64,000 nt of DNA from Diplosphaera chodatii. Its lineage: Eukaryota; Chlorophyta; Trebouxiophyceae; Prasiolales; Stichococcaceae. Location of the stretch: the NCBI GenBank assembly GCA_032358165.1, contig JAALGY010000001.1, positions 372,001 through 436,000 of the forward strand, given 5' to 3'. Shown piece after piece: positions 24,429 through 35,361 of this stretch. The translations under genes were made by a program, and so were the position numbers. The notes under the pieces were generated by a model. That model was not told the origin of the DNA. It made no database searches and saw only the letters and a list, made by a program, of their open reading frames with translations. The first letter of the stretch is position 1; every line of letters starts with the position of its first letter.

Positions 24429-27428
24429 ATGCGTGTGGTATGGATCAGCCTCGCGCTGGCCGCCGCCATCGCGTTGGCGGGCTGGGCCGGCGTGCTCCCA
24501 GGCAGCGCAAGTGGCGACACCTGGGCAGAGGCATTCCCGGTGTTTGGCGGACGCGGACGGTGGAAGCAGTTCAGGTTTAATGGCAGGACTTCTGCCGGTC
24601 CGAGTGCCCTTTGAACACCGTGCGGCCCTGCCTACATGCATACCATCAACCCAATGATGCACACTCTCACATGGGCTGTCAGCGCATCTGAGCACCTGCC
24701 CACGCAGGCCTGATAGCGGAAGCGGATTCCCGCCGCAGCTGGAAGCGGCGGAGGCGCGCCGCGACCCCCGCCTCCCGTACCTCTTCGATGCGGGAGCGCA
24801 GCCGACAGCCGAGGAAGCCTGCGGGTGAGCTCAGTCAGCATCATGTGCTCATGTGCCAGGAACCGCTGCTCCTCGTTTCCCCAGGCCGCGCTGCCAAGAG
24901 CGCAGCACAAGCTGCTGGATAACTCCTTAGCGCAGACTTTGTTGCCGTTCTGCAGGCACTGCGACAGCATGGCGCTGGTGCCAGACCCCAAGGACAGAGA
25001 AAGGTGGGGAGCCTGCGCAACCACAGGCTCACTGTGCATGGCATTTGGTGGCAGCCCCTATACCTGCTGTGGCTGCCAGTCACACCGCACAGTCACACCA
25101 CGCATGTGGGGCGAAGTTTCAGCCTCGTCACATCATCAACCCGCAAGCATGCGTGTTGGTCAGCTCCGAGGCATCATGTCGCTGGGCAGGTCATGGGCAT
25201 GGCCAAGCACTGCATGAGCGATCTCGGCTGCGTGCATCCCTCTGCCTGCACTGTGTGCGCAGGTCCGTCGCCCACCCGACGGGCGAGCCCATGCTGTGCT
25301 GCGGGGTGTGCCAGTACGAGGGCCGGCACTGCGCGACGATGGCGCCGCCGGGGGCGATGGACGCGCACGTAGCCGAGTATCAGCGGCAGGGCTTTGATTT
25401 CCAGGGGTTCACACCTGAGGAGCTGTGGACCCGCATCAGAGGTAAGCAATTTTCGTTCGTGACCTGGGATCTTCACACCAAAGAACACACTCAACCATTA
25501 GGCTCTACATGCTGTCAGAGAGGCCAGTCTCAAGCACATGTCAGGTGAACAGGACACAGGACCTTCTTCAGTCGTGTGACATCCCCGCGAACATATGGTG
25601 TGCAAGCAGCCAGCATCACCACTGCTGACCTGCTATTGGGGCAGCGGAGCCTCTTGGCCTTCACGAGAGGTGGCTGAAGTGGCTGCAGGCCGCTGAAGGC
25701 CTGACTGCCCTTGCTTTCGCCACATGTGCAGGCCGCACGCTGTGGCTGGTGGGCGACTCGCAGACGTGGCACTGGTACTACTCCGCCGAGTGCTTCCTGC
25801 GGCGGTATGCGATCGATCTCCGGCGGCGGGGCGTCACCAACAACACCAAAATGGTCCAGGTGGGCATCCAGCTTTTCTGCAGATGGTAGCGTTCAAGCTT
25901 GGTACAGCTTGTCCCTGTCACTGCGTTTGAAGACTCAACTCGCAGCCACGAGCTTCAGGGCCAGAGTGGGACTTGAGCCCTCCTATGCTCGCTCATCCAA
26001 ACAAGTTTGCTCCAGCGACCATGGCTGCGGCTGCCTGCAGGAGCTCTCGGGGGTCTCATGGCCGGTGTACGTGACGCCCTCCTGCCTCCACCTGCGCAAC
26101 AACACCCGCGTCTGCGCAGTAAGAATGATCTCTGACCCCTGTGGAGTGCCATGTCGTCCGTGACTCGCCAAGCACTCGTCACAGCATGCTGTGGATGTCA
26201 GCTGGGTCATGTGCATGGCCTATGCCCTCTGTAGTATGGAATTGGTAGTCCTGTCAAGCTGCAACTGCTGTGCAGCCATATTCACATGCTGCTGCTGTGC
26301 TGCCTGTGCAGGTCCGGGCAGATGACGGGGGCCAGATCTCGCAGCATGTGTTGCCGGCAATGATACACGTTCGCGGGGAGCGGCTTCCTAGCGACGTCAT
26401 GGTGCTGAACTTCGGGCTGCACTTCAACACGCACTCCAGGGCCAAGCAGTATGTCGACCACATCAATGTTGTGGCCACCTACTGTCAGCAGCACAAGGTG
26501 AGCATGGCAATTGCAGCAGCTACCGTGGCCTTGTGCTTGCACTCTGGATCATCGGAAAGCCTCATTACTGTTACCATCTGCTGGTGACGTAGCCGTGCGG
26601 CACGACGGAAGCTACTGTTCACACACCAAACTAGCCTAGAATTGACAGCATGCCGCATGTTTCAGGCAAAGCTGCCGACGGTCATCTGGATGACGACGCC
26701 GGTGCAGCACTTTGCCACAGCCAAGGGGGAGTACGATCCCAAGGAGCTGGGGAAGCAGTGCCAGCCGCTGACGGCATGGTATGAGGTGAGTGCCATGATG
26801 GCATGGCGCTACGGCTCTGTGAATTGGCTTTCCCATTCGCCAGGTGTGAGAGGGCCTGGCATCAGACCTAGGTTCATGCCGGATCAATGCCACAGCATCA
26901 AAGCACCCATGTATGCCTGTTGACAGCCGGGAGATGGCGGATGAGTGGTTGCAATGCAGGGGGACTGGCAAACATCTCAGGGCGGCCCCTACAATACGCT
27001 GGCAGCTCCCGCAGTGGAGGCGGCGGGCTGGCCGGTGCTGGACACCTGGAACGCCACGGTGAGCTCGGTCGGCACCGTGAGCTTAGGGGTGACAGCTTTT
27101 GTGTGGCGGGCTGCTTGAGCCCTGATGAGTGGCTGAGACAAGTGTCCGGCGACTTTTCTGCATCAGCCGTTGCACCAGCGTGCCAGTGCATGTGCCTTGA
27201 AGCCGGCTGCCGCATGTGTGTATCATGTACTGTGATTCACTCCGCAGTACTGAGGGTTGCTGTCCGTCCGCACAGGTGCCGCTGTGGGATGTGCACAAGA
27301 CGGGGGAGTGCACGCACTGGTGCAGTCCCTCGGCATACCACGTGTGGCTGTACCTACTGAACGTCCTTCTGCGGGAGCGGGCGATTGGTAATGCTGTGCC
27401 GGATGGTGCAATGTTTGACCCGCTGTGA
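24429..27428 (+). CDS. PC-esterase (TBL/PMR5-like) type II membrane protein
   Basis: Members of this SGNH-like superfamily (plant TBL polysaccharide O-acetyltransferases, animal CASD1) act in the Golgi. Ten exons chain in phase: 24429-24574, 24718-24834, 24956-25003, 25263-25441, 25732-25859, 26041-26118, 26312-26497, 26666-26785, 26960-27058 and 27276-27428, giving 417 residues. Residues 1-28 form a signal anchor (VWISLALAAAIALAGWAGVL). The nucleophile block is LWLVGDSQTWHWYY with GDS at 171-173. A Cys-rich pair of motifs (CCGVCQYEGRHC) lies before it, and SDVMVLNFGLHFNTH follows. The C-terminal block reads WDVHKTGECTHWCSPSAYHVW. TBL proteins have Asp-x-x-His just before Trp-Cys; here it is Glu378-Cys-Thr-His381. 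The substrate is unknown; an extracellular or Golgi glycan is likely. Confidence 0.88.
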
Positions 27429-28519
27429 GGCGCTCATGTAATTAATCGGAGAAGTTGGCCCATTTCAGAGGTATGCCGTAGCGCGGTTGGTTCTATCCGC
27501 AATGCACGCACCATGATGACACGTGCCAGTCCCTTCATGCTTTGACATGTTAGGGTGTAGCCTCTGCATGCCTGATGACCGGAAGGCAGGAAGTTGTGTA
27601 AGAGTCCTGCACAAGGCGACACGTGGCCAAGTAACACTAACATTTCCAACTCTTTGGATGTGGGAACAGAGTGAGCACCAACTGCTGCGCGCACGTCCGT
27701 TGCGCAACACGCTGAACAAAGCATACTAGCGACAGGCGCAGACACGTCAAGTGCTGCCTCTGTACGCGCTGACCACCTGAGCAACGCATTAGACACCGGG
27801 CATGTGTGGCACTACACCCCGCAGCAACGTGTCTTTGCGGCCTGACCGCCGACGAAGCACGCCGCCGGTGCCGTGTCGGCGTACTGAGGCGTCTCAGCAT
27901 CTGCGAAAGGACACCGATGACGGTAGATGAGCCGCCGCAGCGGCTGTCGTCTGCAGTATCTGTGCCAGGTGTGCCACACTGATCGGTCACTATCTGAGCA
28001 ATCGGTGCCGCTGATGCTGTTTCATCTATACAACAACGAGATTGGAGCATCCTACTCGCTGTAATGATGTCCTGCGTTTGGCTGGGTGGCCAGCTCCTGG
28101 GCCAGTTTGCCTTCATTCGTTCCTGGTTTGTTCCTGTCGACAGACTGTCCGCCCTAAACGGCCCACAGGGACGGGAGGCCGTCGCCTTATACTCGCGGCA
28201 GCTTCAAGAAGGTACTATCGAAGGTGGTTGGTCGAACGCAGCAAGCTGTGCGCGAGGTTCTGGTGTCAGGTGCCCCGCCCTCGCTCAACGAGACCCCTCG
28301 AAAGGTGAAATCAGCCACGGTATGACTTTCTCACGGCGTGCAAACTGCCTCACGTCTGTTCGAAGTGCGTTTGCTCTCCTTGCTATGGTGGTTCCAGAGC
28401 CACACAGGCGGTACATGCCACACCAACCTGCAAGTTATGGCAGCGGACGTAATGTAACGTGAGATTCTTTGCAGTCCACCCCGGCGTGACGCCGATGCAC
28501 TGGAAGGCTGCATGAGGTC
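27429..28519. other. Intergenic region downstream of the PC-esterase gene
   Basis: TGTAA motifs at 27437-27441 (only 9 bases after the stop) and 27597-27601 are poly(A) signal candidates for the preceding gene; the second is better spaced. The rest should include the 5' flank of the next plus-strand gene. No exon with family resemblance was found, though an upstream non-coding exon cannot be excluded. Confidence 0.45.
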
Positions 28520-31500
28520 ATGAAAGTCTCGGAGTCGGACGATGACCCGCCGCTTGCGCGTACGCGACAGTCCGGTAAGTATATAGTCACCAGTACCTGG
28601 GCTGGGCACAAGTCACTTACGGCATCGCTTCGCCGGCATGGCATACTATAGCCGTTGTGCGTCTGCAGGAGCCCTTTTACACCACTTCTGATGCTGCATG
28701 TGCAAAGCGAGCTTCGGAAAACCGCAAGATACCTGGCGACCCTTGCATGGGTTGCCACCCGCAGGCATGCGCAATGGCGGCGTCCGACGACCTTCGCAGC
28801 GGTCGCTGAGCACGAAAGCTCTCTGCGACGGGCCTGCACCGTTGCGGCGGGGCGGCGCCAGGAGCAGCGGTGGGGGTCCGGCGGCCATCGGGCGCACGCC
28901 GCCGCCGCCGCCTCCGCAGCGGCTGTCTGGCTTGGCCCTTGCTGCGCAGCCTTCTGGTCGCCAGACCAAGGAGGTGAGCGTTCTGCGGCTGCAATTCGCT
29001 TCAGCAATGACTGATGAGGCACACCTCGTGCAGGCTCGCAGCTTGGGGCTTCTGCGAGATCTAGAGCACCCGGCCGTCCAATGCAACGATCTGCGTGTTT
29101 GTCATTTCAACGCACACAACATGCGCCGGCTCTAGTGGCACAGGGCACACACGCATGCACGTAGCTATGCTGCTGCGGTGAGCTCACATAACAGGCTTGT
29201 TGCAAACACGCAGGGCCGGTTCAGCGGCCGGCTGCAGAGCAAGTCTGATGAAGCGGGGCTACTGGAAGAGTGTATGCAGCTGGGGCCACTATTGGGCGGA
29301 TCGCTTGACCCTGAGGTATGCAAGCTGAAACAGCACATGGCGTGCAGGTTGACTGTTGCAAAGGTGCCACGGTAGTCCTTGATTGAATACATGACCGCGC
29401 CGGTTCAGCACACCGGCACACACGGCTACCGAGATGGCTGTCTGTCCTGACAATGTCGTCAGGAGTGATGTCGACATCATTGAATGAGAACCACTATACT
29501 TGAGGGTGCACTGCATATGGCATAGTGGTGCCAGGCATGGATTTGTGTGATTGTTTCGTGTCTCCGCCCCGCCTACCTTGCAGGACAGCGGGCACGACGC
29601 GGCTTTGGACTCTCTGTCAGCAATCGTGCGCGGCATGGCGAGCGGGCATGTGCGACGGTACCTTGAGGCCCAGCAGGCGCATTGGGAGGTGAAAGTCCGA
29701 CCTAAGCTAAGCTAAGCTAAGCCTAAGACGCTGCCGCTGGCATGCATGGAGTCTGCCCGCCAGCAGGGTGGACGTCCTGACGTGATCAACTGGCCTTCCT
29801 CATTGCTTGGACGTACACCGGGTGATGTGGCTCATCTATCCCTAGCGACCAGGGGTCCAGGGCACCCGGACTTACCCAGCGGAACAGCATCGTTGACATA
29901 GACGACTAGCAACAGCTGATGTCGCTTTGTGCCTGCAGTACCGATTGTGCGCCACCAATCAGCCACAGCCAGCAGGAGACGCACCAGGCCGGGAGGTGGC
30001 AGCCTTGAGAACAGAAGTTGCGGACCTTCATGCACAGCTCGCTTCTCTGCGCGCTGCGACAGCAAAGGATGCACATGGGTGCGCTGATGGGTAGTCTGAT
30101 GGCATGCTTGACACGGCCGAGCACGAACGTGTTCAAGCATGCCAACATGAGAGGCTGCACATGCTGTTGCTTGGTGATGTGGTGCTGCATGCCCGGCGCA
30201 ATGCGCAGGGGTTCTGGAGATCGGGGGGCCTGGGGCCTTGTCTTCATGTGATCCAGCAAGAATGCATATGCGTCTGCAGGAGCGCTGATGAACCTTTGGA
30301 AGGTGCCAACGAAGCTGGTGCTCGCACCCTCGCACCCGTGGCAGAGCAGCAAGGCCAGCGCCACACGGCTGGAGCCTCACCATCGCCACCGTCAGCTGTT
30401 GCTGGAGCACAGCATCGTGCCAGCAGCAGTAGCCCAATACCAATACCAATACCAGGCGCACAGGCGGCGCCAGCGCAGGTATCCGGCTTCCAAACACAGT
30501 CAACGTGGCGCATGACCGACATGCTTACCAATATGCCATCTTCCCAATCTTGCGCAAGGTACACGGTGGCAGATCAGGTGTTGCTGCATGTAGTACCTGA
30601 TCCCACACGCAGTGCTGAGCTGGAACGCCTGTTCTGCATATGACCACATCACTTGATGATCAGGTGGCCAGCTGGAATCATATGACAGCAGCTGGTGGCC
30701 GCGGCAGCCGAGGAGAGGGCTGGCTCAGCAACGCCGCATCCCCAAATGGACCTCCCAGCTTCCACTCGACCCCCTGCTTGCAGACCGTGCGCACAGTGCA
30801 CTCAGATGTTTGACCATGACCAGCATTCCTCAACGCTTGTACTGTCTGCAGCAGCAGTGCCTCGTGCACATGTGCTGCCATTGCTGCCTCTATGCAGCAG
30901 TGCCGTATCTGTCACTGCACTGCATGTACGCGCCCAGGGTGTGCTGCTGTGGCAGACACCCGTTCAGCCCCTTTTGCCAGCCGGGTGGCATCCGCCTTAG
31001 TGTGCCTGCTGCTGACGCACGTCTCGAGTGCTCACCTCAGGTACCTGGGGCTGCTGGGGCTAACCCCGGCACGAGCAGTGAGGGCTCGCCAATGGCGGTG
31101 GCCCAGGCAGAGGAGCAGGTGAACGTGCCCAGTCTGCCGTGGCCAGGGCGGCAGCCGGCCGTAGAGTCTGCTGGTCAGCAGCGCCAGCCGCTGTCGCACC
31201 AGCAGCATCATGCATGGCATGCGCATCGGATGCCAGAGCAGCAGCAGCAGCAGCAGCAGCGGGCGGCCTTTCTGATCCCGGCACCCGCTCCAGGCATGGT
31301 TTGATATGGCTGGGTGACCTGCTGCAGCTCACCGCTCACTTCCAAAAACTTCACACCGTGATTGGTCACCAGCACCACCATACTGCATCGCTGACACTGA
31401 AGTCCATGCCTGCCTTCCAGGGCGCTTGATGCGCAGGATGTCATCGCAGCCAGCGATGAGCAGCCACCTTGGCAACCCTGATGGTGTGTTGCCGCCATCA

Positions 31501-34417
31501 GGTCCCGGGATGTCAACGACACATGCCTGGGCCTCACAGCCACAGCTGGCAGTGCAGGAGTCAGCAGGTGCACAGGCTGTATGTTTGTGCTCTTTGCATT
31601 CCGGTTCCTTTGGCTTCTAAGGAGTGGTAATGCTGATTGGTCGATGCATATGAGTGCAGCCTTGTTGAAAATGATGCTACTTCTGAAGCGCTACGACTCA
31701 TGATATACTGATGAACTTTGCTGGATTGCCATGCGACAGAGCTGGTGTGGGCAGCCACGGACGCAGCAATGGCACCTGCAGTGGCACAGCCTGCAGCAGG
31801 GTTTGCCAGCAACTTCAGTGGCATTCCTGGGCTGTACGCTTCGGCTGTCGCTCAGGTACTAGCTTGATCACCTGCCTCCAGCCTGTCATTCCTCAGAGCA
31901 ATTGTTGCACAGCATCCACAACATGCTGACTTTGCTCATGTCGACGGCCCTGTCCAGCTGTCTTGCCGACTCCTCGTACCCTTTCACCTCAGGGACAGCA
32001 GCATGGAAGCCCTGCCCTACGGGGTGGTGCTCAGGCTGCCGTCCCGTCGGAAGCATTCCTGCAGAGCTGGCCCAGTGGCGGCGGGAGCGAAAGCGAGTTC
32101 CTCAACAACGTCAGCGCTGTACCAGATATCATTCCGGGAGGTCTCAGTGGGTGCGCACACTTGGGATCAGCAGCGTGGAGACACCTGTGCAAGGCCGCTC
32201 CCTGTGCCGTCATGCAAAATATTTGACAGCTTTGATACATATCATGGTATGTCTTCAGTTGCATCACGGGTGTGAGCTGTACAGGTTTAAACTGACAGCT
32301 TCCGGTGCAGGGTGGGCATGGACATGCACTTTGCGCCCTGGCATGTGTCAGCAGCACGCAGCTGGCCCCGCCCTGCAGTGCCAACCCCCTCCGACACCGC
32401 TCCCGTCAGAGTGAGCGGCCGTCCAGGGGCAACTGGCAGCGCGAGCTATCCTCCGCCTGCCCGGAGCTGCTGGCACCCTCAGCTCGGTGGCAGCAGTGGC
32501 AACCCAACAACAGAAGGCGCTGCCAGTGCCGCTGGTGTGCATATCAGCAGCGTGGCCGGCGGCAGCCCGTCACCTGCGATGGCTGGCCATCCGGTGCCGG
32601 ACACGCCAGCTGCCACGAGTAGCAGTCCGAGCGGGCATGCTCAATCAGAGGACCATGCTGCTGGTCCTGCCAGGCAGCTGCCACGTCACCATCGAATCAG
32701 GTGCTGGCACAGTCTTTGCCATCCACAACAACTGGCAGCACGTCTGCTCGAATGGGGTGCACAGCTTGACAGCCGGGATACCGCTGCAGAACAGGAATTG
32801 ATGGCTGCCAACCAGCCTGACTTTGAGCTACATGAAGCTACATGTACACGTAACTGCCGAGACGTAACCTCATGCTGCAAACATTGCAGGTCGGCCAAGA
32901 GCCCAACCCGCAGTCCGCTCAAACGGCAGCAGCGAAATTACAGCAGACGGTCCCTGCCAGACGACTTCCCACTGCCGCCGCTGCATCAGCAGCTGCAGCA
33001 GCAAGGCCCTCCAGTCATCAACGACATGGTGTGCCTGCAGCGCTGCACATTTTGGCAGCTGACATGTCGCACGGCTGGGTTTGACCCTGCGGCATTGCTC
33101 GCTTCCTGCACACCAGAGCACCGCAGCAGCGCCAAACCAACTGTTGTCTGTATGCAACAGGCGCTGCTGCAGAGACTGCAGCAAGCGCCGGCAGCTCGGA
33201 GCATGCGCCGCCGCAGCACGGCCAGCGGGGCCAGCAGCCACCACGGCGGGCAGGCATTCCGCAGCTCCCGCAGCCGGACATCCTTGGGCGCCAACTTCAA
33301 GTCTGTGACATGGCCGAGCGTCGCTGCAGCTGCAGCGTGCCCTGCCGGTACAGTGCTCAGCAGAAGCCATCCATGCATCCGTGCCTTCAAGCATCATTTT
33401 GTGTGCAAAGCCTGTACCAGCATGCTGTCCGGTTCTCTTCCACACCCCCCATGCCAGCTGTCACCCTGCCTGTGCAGGGTCCGCTTCGATGTTGCATCGC
33501 CACCCCTCGGAGTTGGTGCAGGACATGGTGCACGCATCGTTGCAAAACCCGACGCAGCAGCAGGGTGGCCCCTTCGCCCTGCCGCCCGCACTGCCGCTGA
33601 GCCTGGGCACCCTCGGCTACCATCTCGCACAGCATCAGGTGCTTGCGTTTCCGTGTCGTCGTTCCTGGGCGCAGCAGCTCGCAGGAGGGCCCACATGCCC
33701 CCAACATGAGCCGCTCATGCTCAGCAAGCTGCTCACGGACTGCAGTGCCGTCACTACAACGCCTGCCAGACATCCTGAGCACCAGCTGCACCATCTCATG
33801 TGAAGTCTTGACGGACGCCTGTCTGCAGGGCATCGATACAGCGGGCGCACAGGTGGCACCTCAGCTGCGGTATCCGCTGCCGCCGCCGATGGTTGTGCAG
33901 CAGCAGCAGCAGCGGCAGCAGCTACACGAGGCTATGTACGACACGTCCTACCTGCAGTGTGATCCTGCCATCTGGCACCTGGCACAATCTCAGCAGGAAA
34001 CCGCACCTACATCCCACAATGGCAGGCAGCAGGGGATACCCAACCACAACCAGGTGCATCCTTTGAGATCCTTACCTTTGCGCTGCGCCATTGAAAAAAG
34101 CTGTGCAGGTGGATCCGGGGAAGGGTGGTGTTCGTGCTGCTGATGGTGCATGCTGTTGCGGGCGAAGTGCCACTTTCAGGCATGCTCACTTGGCTTGTGG
34201 CTGGTGAACAGCTGGTGAAGCCTGGCGCAATGCCTGTCATCTCATGCAGGTGCAGGCGCAGCAGTATCAGCGTCAGCAGCTCACCACAACGACAACGATG
34301 GATTGGCAGAAGCCAGCGGCTGCTGAAGCACAGGAACATGATCCGCAGCAGACAGCCAGACACAGCAGCCTGCCAGAGTGCACAGAGAGGCAGCCGCAGT
34401 GGCGGCCTACAGCATGA
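28520..34417 (+). CDS. Uncharacterised Gln/Pro/Ser-rich coiled-coil protein
   Basis: I do not recognise a family. Exons that chain well: 28520-28574, 28708-28973, 29034-29075 (weak donor), 29214-29315, 29584-29688, 29939-30078 and 30280-30478. Further open stretches with good acceptors begin at about 30692, 31041, 31740, 31994, 32314, 32889, 33480, 33832 and 34250; the order and frames between 32880 and 33480 are ambiguous. The N-terminal third has charged helical segments (AALDSLSAIVRGMASGHVRR) and a short coiled coil in the 29939 exon (VAALRTEVADLHAQLASLRA). The remainder is disordered: a PIPIPIP run, a seven-Gln stretch at 31233-31259 and a Gln-rich last exon. Such composition is common in transcription or RNA-granule proteins, but that is only analogy. 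The stop TGA at 34415-34417 lies inside a perfect inverted repeat. The start is the first ATG giving an acidic Ser/Asp leader spliced at GTAAGT. Confidence 0.55.
29702..29727. repeat. Short tandem repeat of CTAAG (five units, one extra C)
   Basis: Four perfect adjacent CTAAG units and a fifth after one extra C lie in the intron following the exon 29584-29688. The motif resembles a scrambled plant telomere unit, but it is too short to call a telomeric remnant. Confidence 0.75.
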
Positions 34418-34432
34418 CTCATGCTGTAGGCC
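34404..34432. repeat. Perfect 14-base inverted repeat with a 1-base spacer across the stop codon
   Basis: The arms 34404-34417 (GGCCTACAGCATGA) and 34419-34432 are exact reverse complements around C34418. The TGA stop of the coiled-coil gene is the last codon of the left arm. It could form a cruciform in DNA or a tight hairpin in mRNA, or bind a dimeric protein. Confidence 0.9.
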
Positions 34433-34652
34433 ACCTCCGCGAGGTGTTCTGAATGAGGAAGTGCCTGGCATGTCACTCGCCATTATCTCAAACCAAGTAT
34501 GAACCATCGCACCACCTGCCGCCATCATATTCGATGGCAGGCATGTTCATTGGTATCGTGTGGGCTGTCAGTGTCCAGACGTATTGCAGCACACCACCGA
34601 GCTTCAGCCGAGGCGAGCAAACTGTTTGGGGAGCACAGCTCAGCATGCTGCA

Positions 34653-34688
34653 CCGTGCGGGCACCGGCACTCGCCGGTGCCCGCACGG
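34653..34688. repeat. Perfect GC-rich 16-base inverted repeat with a 4-base loop
   Basis: The arms 34653-34668 (CCGTGCGGGCACCGGC) and 34673-34688 are exact reverse complements around ACTC. The RNA of either strand would fold into a very stable hairpin. It lies in the 3' flank of the coiled-coil gene, 236 bases after its stop. Confidence 0.9.
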
Positions 34689-35146
34689 CGGGCGATGTGC
34701 TGCAGCCCCAGAGCCGGCTATGTAGTGCATTATGATAGCATGCCAAACACATTGGATGTCGCCGTTGTTATATGCGCAATTGAACAACCTGCACTCCACT
34801 GTTGTTGCCTGAGCCTACGGGGCCCCTGTGATCACCAATGTTGTGCTTGGTACGTTGCAAGTGGTATGACTAGCACATCTGACACAACTACCGCGCAGTG
34901 GTGTCCAATGTGCTGAATCTGCAGCAGAGTTTGTTCAGCGTCAATATGTGCAGACCCTTGAAGTATCAATGGATGTGAAGTGTCCCCCAAAGGGTTTTGA
35001 TGTTGATCCCCATTGGGACGTGACTCTGCATACAGTATAGGATCTGCAATTGTGTTTGTGTGTGCGTAGCGTGCAATGAATGGCAATACTCTGGAATCGA
35101 TGTGGATGCTTGTGGATGCTGTGGGGCGAGTCCGTGGCACAGGTAG

Positions 35147-35158
35147 TTACAAGTTACA
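35147..35158 (-). terminator. Paired TGTAA poly(A) signals for the molybdenum cofactor sulfurase gene
   Basis: Two TGTAA motifs on the minus strand are separated by two bases, about 210 bases downstream of the stop codon at 35362. This matches the usual chlorophyte poly(A) motif; the site of cleavage is not visible. Confidence 0.45.
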
Positions 35159-35361
35159 AGCAACTGCATGCTCGGCGCACGGCCCTGAATAGTCGAGCCC
35201 ATGTCAATAAAGCAGTCATGTTTTCTGTGCTGTGACATCACTGCCTCTGCCCATTATCGAAGGCACAACCCCTCGTCCCAAAAGCTCCAGCTCCGTGCCT
35301 ATGCTTCGCCTGCTGGCCAGCAGCGAGGCCCCCACTGCCGCGATCCAACGCCTCTGCGCCA

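Larger units (their letters stand above)
34418..35361. other. Gene-free stretch between convergent genes
   Basis: This holds the 3' flanks of the coiled-coil gene (+) and the molybdenum cofactor sulfurase gene (-), plus a second strong inverted repeat. Base composition from about 34840 to 35250 is AT-richer than the exons. On the minus strand two TGTAA motifs (35154-35158 and 35147-35151) lie about 200 bases past the sulfurase stop and are good poly(A) signal candidates. Confidence 0.55.

Noticed and set aside
24117..24695. Minus-strand 192-codon open frame
   Set aside because: It is Cys/Trp/Arg-rich, has no credible splice context and overlaps the signal-anchor exon of the PC-esterase gene.
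29702..29727. CTAAG repeat as an interstitial telomere remnant
   Set aside because: The green-algal telomere unit is usually TTTAGGG or TTTTAGGG; five CTAAG units do not match and are too few.
30092..30094. In-frame TAG inside the coiled-coil gene, which suggested stop-codon reassignment
   Set aside because: A phase-2 donor at 30079 and acceptor before 30280 remove it as part of an intron of normal size, with both exon frames preserved.
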